A stretch of 10,904 nucleotides of DNA, taken from positions 1 to 10,904 of the forward strand of contig JAHFGU010000036.1 in the NCBI GenBank assembly GCA_023247285.1, in the 5' to 3' direction. Source of the stretch: Candidatus Omnitrophota bacterium (lineage in GTDB: Bacteria > Omnitrophota > Koll11 > Aquiviventales > Aquiviventaceae). Positions 6,275-10,904 of the stretch are shown one piece after another. The notes below the pieces were generated by a model. The model had not been told where the DNA came from, did no database searches, and worked only from the letters and a program-made list of their open reading frames with translations. Each line of letters begins with the position of its first letter. Within the stretch, counting starts at the first letter, position 1. The position numbers and the translations under genes were made by a program.

Positions 6275-6889
6275 TCAAACCTTCGGCAGCGTAATGCCTT
6301 GCTGGTTCTGGTACTTGCCCTTGCGGTCCGCGTACGAAATCTCCGGCAGCGAGCCGGCCTCGAAGAAGAGCACCTGCGCGATGCCCTCGAAGGAGTAGAT
6401 CCGCGCCGGCAGCGGGGTCGTGTTCGAGATCTCAATCGTCAGGTGCCCCTGCCATTCCGGCTCCAGTGGCGTGATGTTCACGACGATGCCGCACCGCGCG
6501 TAGCTGGACTTGCCGATGCAGATGCCCATCACCGAGCGCGGCAGCCGGAAATACTCCACCGAACGGGCCAGCGCGAAGGAGTTGGGCGGGATCACGCACA
6601 CCGATCCTTTGAAATCGATGAAGGAGTCCGGGTCGAACTGCTTCGGGTCCACTACCGCCTGCTTGAGGTTCGTGAAGATCTTGAATTCATCGGTGACCCG
6701 GATGTCGTAGCCCATCGCCGAGAGGCCGTACGAAATCACGCCATCTCTTTTCAAATGTTCTTCGAAGGGATCCAACATGCGGTACTGCTTGACGTACTCG
6801 CGGATCTCCCAGTCAACCAGCAACCGGCCGGACGACCGCGCCTGCTCCGCCACCTCAGCGAGCTTGGCCTGCGCCTGCGCCTCAAACAT
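6275..6889 (-). CDS. dcd: dCTP deaminase
   Basis: The 204-residue enzyme deaminates dCTP to dUTP, the precursor of dTMP, in the cytoplasm. The family signatures run in order: [12 protein letters not shown] (54-65), EFKIFTN (68-74), [11 protein letters not shown] (80-90), [18 protein letters not shown] (100-117), [10 protein letters not shown] (126-135), [10 protein letters not shown] (141-150) with the catalytic Glu153 in TIEISN, and the C-terminal [14 protein letters not shown] (190-203). It resembles the trimeric Pseudomonas/Bacteroidetes-type Dcd (about 188 residues) with roughly 20 extra N-terminal residues rich in Ala, Glu and Gln. The start ATG at 6889 overlaps the upstream ORF by 8 nt (ATGTTTGA), so translation is likely coupled; its own SD is poor. 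No separate dUTPase gene is visible, and whether this enzyme also hydrolyses dUTP cannot be judged from sequence. Confidence 0.95.
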   Translation of the reverse strand: MFEAQAQAKLAEVAEQARSSGRLLVDWEIREYVKQYRMLDPFEEHLKRDGVISYGLSAMGYDIRVTDEFKIFTNLKQAVVDPKQFDPDSFIDFKGSVCVIPPNSFALARSVEYFRLPRSVMGICIGKSSYARCGIVVNITPLEPEWQGHLTIEISNTTPLPARIYSFEGIAQVLFFEAGSLPEISYADRKGKYQNQQGITLPKV

Positions 6890-7127
6890 GCCCCATCCCT
6901 TTCTTTTCCGTGGAGAGCGCCACGTGGATCCGGTTGAGCCCGCCGCGCACGTCGAGCAGCGGCAAGCCCTTCTGCTTTTTGCGGAGCTGCTTCAGGTGCG
7001 GATTGGCCTCGTGCCGCACCCAGCTTACCGGCCGCTCCATGATCTGTGTGAGCCCGTCCGTGCCCCAGTGGGAGACGACAAACTGCCGGCACTTCTTCGA
7101 GAGCTCAGGCGTCAGCATCCATCCCAT
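6882..7127 (-). CDS. Conserved-looking small protein of unknown function between nrdJ and dcd
   Basis: The 81-residue basic protein is not one I recognise. The ATG at 7127 has AGGAGG at 7135-7140 with 7-nt spacing, the best SD in this cluster, so it is very probably translated. The frame stays open further to 7157, but those codons lie in the inverted repeat and have no SD. Residues 6-30 ([20 protein letters not shown] and after) look helical. Residues 40-55 are rich in Lys, Arg and Leu ([18 protein letters not shown]). There is no signal peptide or transmembrane segment, and only one Cys. It overlaps dcd by 8 nt and follows nrdJ after an intervening hairpin. A nucleic-acid-binding or regulatory role in nucleotide metabolism would be a guess from charge and position only. 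Confidence 0.65.
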   Translation of the reverse strand: MGWMLTPELSKKCRQFVVSHWGTDGLTQIMERPVSWVRHEANPHLKQLRKKQKGLPLLDVRGGLNRIHVALSTEKKGMGHV

Positions 7128-7143
7128 CGCGCATCCTCCTCTT

Positions 7144-7198
7144 CCGGTGCCAGGCACTTCGGCAGCAGTCCGCCGCAGGCCGAAGAGCCAGGCACCGG
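7144..7198. repeat. Large imperfect inverted repeat between nrdJ and the small ORF (REP-like)
   Basis: The arms 7144-7163 and 7179-7198 pair over 20 positions, with 8 bp (CCGGTGCC/GGCACCGG), a mismatch, 3 bp, a mismatch and 7 bp (CTTCGGC/GCCGAAG), closed by a 15-nt loop. The left arm contains the smaller palindrome GTGCCAGGCAC. On the minus strand it begins 6 nt after the nrdJ stop and ends directly before AAGAGGAGG, the SD of the 81-residue ORF. There is no T-tract. It could act as an mRNA stabiliser, a partial terminator, or a dispersed REP-type element; GTGCCTGGCAC-type palindromes recur in some bacterial genomes, but I see only this copy here. Confidence 0.6.
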
Positions 7199-7203
7199 CA
7201 CTG

Positions 7204-9981
7204 TCACGAGCAGCCGGATGTCGAGCCGCAGTTGCCGCACTTGTAGCAGTTGCCGTTGCGGACCATGAGCGAGCCGCACTCGTGGCACGCGGGCGCGTCC
7301 GCCTGCGCGACGAACGTCAGCTGCTCCTGCTGCTCCATTGGGTTGGCGCTGCCGCCCGCCGGTTTGGCCGGCGCGGCGACCGCCTTGGGGGCGCCGTTCG
7401 CCGGCTTGGCGCCGGGCACGTCGGTGACTTTGAAGTGCTGCGCCTCCTCCGGCGGCAGGAACTTGAGCGCCATCCATCGAAAGATGTAATCGATGATCGA
7501 CTTGGCGAACCGGATGTCCTTGTTGTTCGTGACGCCGGAGGGCTCGAACCGCACGTGGCTGAACTTGTTCGTGAGCACCTTGAGCGGCACGCCGTACTGG
7601 AGCGAGAGCGACACCATCGTCGCGAAGGCGTCCATGAGGCCGGAGAGCGTCGAGCCCTCCTTGGACATCGTGATGAAGATCTCGCCCGGGGCGCCGTCCT
7701 CGAAGAGGCCGGCGGTGATGTACCCCTCGTGCCCGCCCACCGAGAACTTGTGGGTGATGGCTTGCCGCTCATCCGCCAGCCGGCGGCGGTACGGCGTCGG
7801 CGCGGCGGCCGGTGCTCCCGCGCCCTTGTCCGTCTTGCTCGTTGAGAGCGGCTGGACCCGCTTGGAGCCGTCGCGGTAAATCGCGATGGCCTTCAGGCCC
7901 AGGCGCCAGGCTTCGGTGTACGCCTGCGCGATGTCCTCGACGGTCGCTTCCTCCGGCAGGTTGACGGTCTTGCTGATGGCGCCGCTGACGAACGGCTGGA
8001 CCGCGGCCATCATCCGGATGTGGCCCATGGAGTGGATGGACCGCGTGCCGTTCATCGGGCGGAACGCGCAGTCGAAGACGCGCAGGTGCTCGGGCTTGAG
8101 GCCGGGCGCCCCCTCGATGGTTTCTTTCTCGTCGATGTGCTTCACGATCGCCTCGCGCTCGGCCGGCGTATAGCCCAGCCGCTCGAGGGCCATGGGCGCC
8201 GTCTGGTTCACGATCTTCAGCATCCCGCCGCCGACCAGCCGCTTGTACTTCACCAGCGCGATGTCGGGCTCGATGCCCGTCGTGTCGCAGTCCATCATGA
8301 AGGCGATGGTGCCGGTAGGCGCGATCACGCTCATCTGCGAGTTGCGCACGCCGTGCGCCTCGCCGTGGCGGATGGCTTCGTCCCAGGCGCGCGCGCCCGC
8401 CTGCAGCAGCGGGGCCGGCACGAGGCGGTGGTTGATCTTGTCCGCCTGCGCGCGGTGCTTGCGCAGCACCCGGATCTGCGGCTCGCGGTTGAGCGCGAAC
8501 CCCGCGTAGGGGCCGAGCTGCTCCGCGATCTCGCCCGAGACCTCGTAGGCGTGGCCGCAGAGCAGCGCGCTCATGGCGCCGGCCCACGCGCGGCCTTCTT
8601 CCGAGTCGTAGGCGAGGCCCTGCGACATGAGCAGCGCGCCCAGGTTCGCGAAGCCCAGCCCGAGCTCGCGGTAGGCGCGCGCATTGGCGGTGATCTTCTC
8701 CGTCGGGTACGAGGAGTTGTCCACCACGATGTCCTGCGCGATGATGAACACGCGGACCGCGTGCTTGAACTGCTCGATGAGAAAGTTGCCTTCCCCGTCG
8801 AGGAACTTCAGCAGGTTGATGCTCGCGAGGTTGCACGCGGAGTTATCCAAGTGCATATATTCTGAGCAGGGATTGCTCGCGTTGATGCGGCCGGTGTTCG
8901 GGCAGGTGTGCCAGTCGTTGATCGTCGTGTCGAACTGCATGCCCGGATCGCCGCAGTGCCAGGTCGCCTCGGCGATGAGGCGCAGCAGGTCGCGGGCCTT
9001 GACCCGCTCCATGACCTCGCCGGTCGTCACCGCCTCCAGCTCCCAGTCCTCATCGGCCAGCGCCCGCTTCATGAAATCATCCGTGGCGCGCACCGAGTTG
9101 TTCGCGTTCTGGAAGAAGACCGAGCCGTAGGCCTCGCCATCGATCGAGGCGTCATATCCGCTGTCGATGAGCTTGTGCGCCTTCTCCTCTTCTTTCCACT
9201 TGCAGAGGATGAAGCCCTTGATGTCCGGGTGGTTGGCGTTGAGCACGACCATCTTCGCCGCGCGCCGCGTCTTGCCGCCGGACTTGATCACGCCGGCCGA
9301 GGCGTCCGCCGCGCGCATGAACGACACCGGCCCGGAGGCTGTGCCGCCGCCGGCCAGTCGCTCGCGCGAGGAGCGGATGGACGAGACGTTCACCCCGGAG
9401 CCTGAGCCGTACTTGAAGATCATGCCCTCGTTGCGGTACCACTCGAGGATGGACTCCATGGTGTCGCCGACAGAGAGGATGAAGCACGCCGAGCACTGCG
9501 GGCGCGGCTCAATTCCGATATTGAACCACACCGGCGAATTGAACGCGCCGTACTGGTGGACAAGGAGGTAGGCCAGCTCGGCGCGGAAGGCCTCTGCGTC
9601 CTCGGGGGTAGCGAAATAGCCGTCCTTGATGCCCCACTCGGTGATGGTGTTGGCCACCCGGCCGACGAGCTGCTTCACGCTGCGCTCGCGCTGCGGGGTG
9701 CCGAGCGCGCCGCGGAAATACTTCGAGACGACGACGTTGGTCGCCAGCTGGGACCAGAAGCTGGGCACCTCCACGTCCTTCTGCTCGAAGACGACCTCGC
9801 CTCGTTCATTCCCGATGGTCGCGGTGCGCAGCTCCCACACCACTTCGTCGAAGGGATGGACGGTGGCCCGCGTCCAGCGGCGCGCGATGGTCAGGCCTCG
9901 TTGCCTGGCGCCTGGTTCTTGAAACACGGCTGCCGCAGGCTGCCCAGACCCCCGCTCCACCGTCTTCACGCCTTCACTCAT
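7204..9981 (-). CDS. nrdJ: Adenosylcobalamin-dependent (class II) ribonucleoside reductase
   Basis: The 925-residue enzyme reduces ribonucleotides to deoxyribonucleotides with a B12-generated thiyl radical and needs neither oxygen nor a second subunit. After a disordered first 30 residues comes the N-terminal domain (about 30-160). The barrel carries QCSACF (162-167, disulfide Cys, most likely Cys166), NPCSE (370-374: Asn370, thiyl Cys372, Glu374) and SACNLASINL with the partner Cys383. The 11-residue spacing between Cys372 and Cys383 matches the Thermotoga enzyme. APTGTIAFM (554-562) is the phosphate-binding segment. A TSCPD domain (about 730-840) follows an Ala/Pro linker. A second Ala/Pro/Gly-rich linker leads to a Cys-rich tail (CHEC 899-902, CYKCGNC 912-918, Cys924), resembling the swinging reductant-accepting tail and a zinc ribbon. 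No N-terminal ATP-cone is evident. The ATG at 9981 is preceded by AGGGGGA at about 10-nt spacing. It has its own promoter upstream and heads the dcd-ogg cluster. Confidence 0.96.
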   Translation of the reverse strand: MSEGVKTVERGSGQPAAAVFQEPGARQRGLTIARRWTRATVHPFDEVVWELRTATIGNERGEVVFEQKDVEVPSFWSQLATNVVVSKYFRGALGTPQRERSVKQLVGRVANTITEWGIKDGYFATPEDAEAFRAELAYLLVHQYGAFNSPVWFNIGIEPRPQCSACFILSVGDTMESILEWYRNEGMIFKYGSGSGVNVSSIRSSRERLAGGGTASGPVSFMRAADASAGVIKSGGKTRRAAKMVVLNANHPDIKGFILCKWKEEEKAHKLIDSGYDASIDGEAYGSVFFQNANNSVRATDDFMKRALADEDWELEAVTTGEVMERVKARDLLRLIAEATWHCGDPGMQFDTTINDWHTCPNTGRINASNPCSEYMHLDNSACNLASINLLKFLDGEGNFLIEQFKHAVRVFIIAQDIVVDNSSYPTEKITANARAYRELGLGFANLGALLMSQGLAYDSEEGRAWAGAMSALLCGHAYEVSGEIAEQLGPYAGFALNREPQIRVLRKHRAQADKINHRLVPAPLLQAGARAWDEAIRHGEAHGVRNSQMSVIAPTGTIAFMMDCDTTGIEPDIALVKYKRLVGGGMLKIVNQTAPMALERLGYTPAEREAIVKHIDEKETIEGAPGLKPEHLRVFDCAFRPMNGTRSIHSMGHIRMMAAVQPFVSGAISKTVNLPEEATVEDIAQAYTEAWRLGLKAIAIYRDGSKRVQPLSTSKTDKGAGAPAAAPTPYRRRLADERQAITHKFSVGGHEGYITAGLFEDGAPGEIFITMSKEGSTLSGLMDAFATMVSLSLQYGVPLKVLTNKFSHVRFEPSGVTNNKDIRFAKSIIDYIFRWMALKFLPPEEAQHFKVTDVPGAKPANGAPKAVAAPAKPAGGSANPMEQQEQLTFVAQADAPACHECGSLMVRNGNCYKCGNCGSTSGCS

Positions 9982-10064
9982 GATGCGCGTCCCCCTGCTG
10001 AAAGGCCCAAGCTGTTGTTGCTCATCCCATCCGAATCCACAAGCCCTTGGGTATGACCGTGCTG

Positions 10065-10093
10065 AGTGTATGCATGGATGAGAGGCTTGTCAA
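10065..10093 (-). promoter_or_regulatory. Sigma70-type promoter of nrdJ
   Basis: On the minus strand there is TTGACA (10093-10088), a 17-nt spacer, and TACACT (10070-10065, four of six). Transcription would start near 10058, giving a leader of about 77 nt. The leader contains the inverted repeat CCCAAG (10051-10046)/CTTGGG (10011-10006), which could form a hairpin with a 34-nt loop upstream of the SD. I see neither a cobalamin riboswitch B12 box nor clear paired NrdR boxes. Confidence 0.65.
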
Positions 10094-10148
10094 GCCAAAA
10101 AGATACCAGGCGTTGTGGTTGGATATGGAACGCACCCCAGGCCTTGTG

Positions 10149-10168
10149 TCCGTCGAACCGTCGACGGA
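10149..10168 (-). terminator. Terminator-like hairpin after the BatD-like gene
   Basis: On the minus strand TCCGTCGA, a CGGT tetraloop, and TCGACGGA form a perfect 8-bp stem 16 nt after the stop of the BatD-like gene. No U-tract follows, so it may only slow polymerase or protect the 3' end. It sits between that gene and the nrdJ promoter, where a transcript end would be expected. The remaining bases of the 203-nt gap (9982-10184) hold the nrdJ promoter and leader. Confidence 0.4.
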
Positions 10169-10184
10169 GAAGGTGGGGGTCTGC

Positions 10185-10619
10185 TCAGATCACGAAACGC
10201 TCTCCTGAGGGGGCAGACTTCCGGCGCTCTGGCTCGGTGATGGTGATCTCGACGGGCTCGGTTTCATACGTCTTCCGGTGATGGTTGATGATGAACGGTC
10301 CGAGCTTGAACCGGCCCACGCGGCGGGCCACCAGGATGTAGCTCAGGCTCGTCGAGCGCTGCATCGCGCCGGCCTGCAGGGCGAAATTCGTGGACTGGCT
10401 GCGCGCGACAATCGCGAACGCATCCGGCACCGTGACCGGCTGCAGGTCCGCGTCCTGCACGTCGCCGGCGAGCGTCAGCGTCAAGGTCACCGGCGACCCG
10501 ACCGGCACGGTGGTCTTGTCCACTTTCGCGGACACCGAGAACTCCTGGGCCGCGGCCGCGGCTGCGCACGCCGTCAACGCGACGGCGACAGCCGCCACCC
10601 CGATGCGCTTACGCACCAT
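10185..10619 (-). CDS. Short exported protein with a single BatD-like domain
   Basis: The 144-residue protein starts with a basic N-terminus and hydrophobic core (MVRKRIGVAAVAVALTAC). LTAC at 15-18 is a good lipobox with Cys18; cleavage after the following Ala run by signal peptidase I is the alternative. Residues 26-128 look like one beta-sandwich repeat of the BatD/oxygen-tolerance family: SVSAKVDKTTVPVGSPVTLTLTL near the start, VPDAFAIVARSQSTNF in the middle, and a VGRFKLGPF...TYETEPVEITI ending. BatD proteins are usually several hundred residues, with further repeats and a membrane anchor, and act with MoxR and von Willebrand Bat proteins. None of that is present. The C-terminus SGERFVI resembles the start of a second repeat, cut off by TGA. 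It lies 30 nt after the htpX-like stop. SD support is weak. Confidence 0.7.
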   Translation of the reverse strand: MVRKRIGVAAVAVALTACAAAAAAQEFSVSAKVDKTTVPVGSPVTLTLTLAGDVQDADLQPVTVPDAFAIVARSQSTNFALQAGAMQRSTSLSYILVARRVGRFKLGPFIINHHRKTYETEPVEITITEPERRKSAPSGERFVI

Positions 10620-10649
10620 GCCCGTTGAACGACAGCATGCCTGCGCGCG

Positions 10650-10904
10650 TTACGAAATCCCCAGGCGCATCGAGCGCAGCCGCCGGACCCGCTCCGCGAT
10701 CGGCGGATGGGTCGAGAAGAGACGGCTGAGCGCACCGGCGCTCAAGGGATTCACAATGAACAGATGGGCCGTGGCCGGATTCACGTTGGGCAGCGGATGG
10801 GCGCGCACGGCCCGGTCCAATTTCTCCAGCGCGTCAGCCAGCCCGGAGGGGTTGCCGGTGAGCCGCGCGCCGGTGTCGTCAGCCCCGTACTCGCGCGTCC
10901 GCGA
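10650..10904 (-). CDS. htpX: HtpX-type M48 metalloprotease, C-terminal part (partial)
   Basis: These are the last 84 residues of a membrane zinc protease; the gene begins beyond the right edge. [19 protein letters not shown] (residues 1-19 here) is the HtpX segment carrying the third zinc ligand Glu5 in the REY.AD motif. The region ANP-type [13 protein letters not shown] (42-54) and [18 protein letters not shown] (62-79) is the typical HtpX C-terminus with the STHPPI..R motif. HtpX degrades misfolded membrane proteins at the inner membrane. The HExxH zinc motif and transmembrane helices are outside the window. It is followed after 30 nt by the BatD-like gene on the same strand, so the two may be co-transcribed. 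Confidence 0.9.
   Translation of the reverse strand, partial: SRTREYGADDTGARLTGNPSGLADALEKLDRAVRAHPLPNVNPATAHLFIVNPLSAGALSRLFSTHPPIAERVRRLRSMRLGIS

Noticed and set aside
7769..8865. Large alternative frames on both strands inside nrdJ
   Set aside because: Low-complexity translations rich in Arg, Ala, Gly and Pro, typical frame shadows of a GC-rich gene with continuous NrdJ homology.
9982..10064. Cobalamin riboswitch or NrdR boxes controlling nrdJ
   Set aside because: The predicted leader of about 77 nt is too short for a cobalamin riboswitch, I see no B12 box, and there are no paired ACA-CnATATnG-TGT-like sites around the promoter.

Overview
The window is GC-rich, densely coded bacterial chromosome. 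I see eleven genes, ten on the minus strand and one (gpmA) on the plus strand. The first and last genes run off the ends. I see no tRNA, rRNA, CRISPR array, transposase or phage gene. Gene content (adenosylcobalamin-dependent class II ribonucleotide reductase, lysine 2,3-aminomutase beside Ddl-like ATP-grasp enzymes, HtpX beside a BatD-like domain) suggests an uncultured or anaerobic Gram-negative-type lineage. Omnitrophota would fit, but that is a low-confidence guess from gene content.

Region 1 (1-1134, minus): the N-terminal part of a PabB/TrpE-type chorismate enzyme, a small coiled-coil probable lipoprotein, and a 13-bp perfect hairpin that separates this pair from the operon upstream.

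Region 2 (1152-4701, minus): a tightly coupled three-gene operon. Two paralogous D-Ala-D-Ala-ligase-like ATP-grasp enzymes overlap by 4 nt, and the second is followed after 1 nt by kamA, which starts at a GTG served by a Shine-Dalgarno (SD) sequence inside the preceding gene. The KamA protein keeps the residues that define lysine 2,3-aminomutase but lacks the four zinc cysteines of the clostridial enzyme. The 5' leader carries a strong terminator hairpin just before the first gene, with an upstream sequence able to compete for its 3' arm. This is the most interesting part of the window: a possible beta-lysine amide or peptide pathway under attenuation control.

Region 3 (4719-5420, plus): a divergent, single-gene 2,3-bisphosphoglycerate-dependent phosphoglycerate mutase. 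Its stop codon directly abuts the stop of the convergent ogg gene.

Region 4 (5421-10093, minus): a deoxynucleotide and DNA-maintenance cluster reading nrdJ, an unknown 81-residue ORF, dcd, ogg. It has a consensus-like sigma70 promoter before nrdJ and a large imperfect inverted repeat between nrdJ and the small ORF. The last three genes overlap or nearly overlap.

Region 5 (10149-10904, minus): the C-terminal end of an HtpX-type M48 protease followed by a short, possibly truncated, BatD-like exported protein and a terminator-like hairpin.
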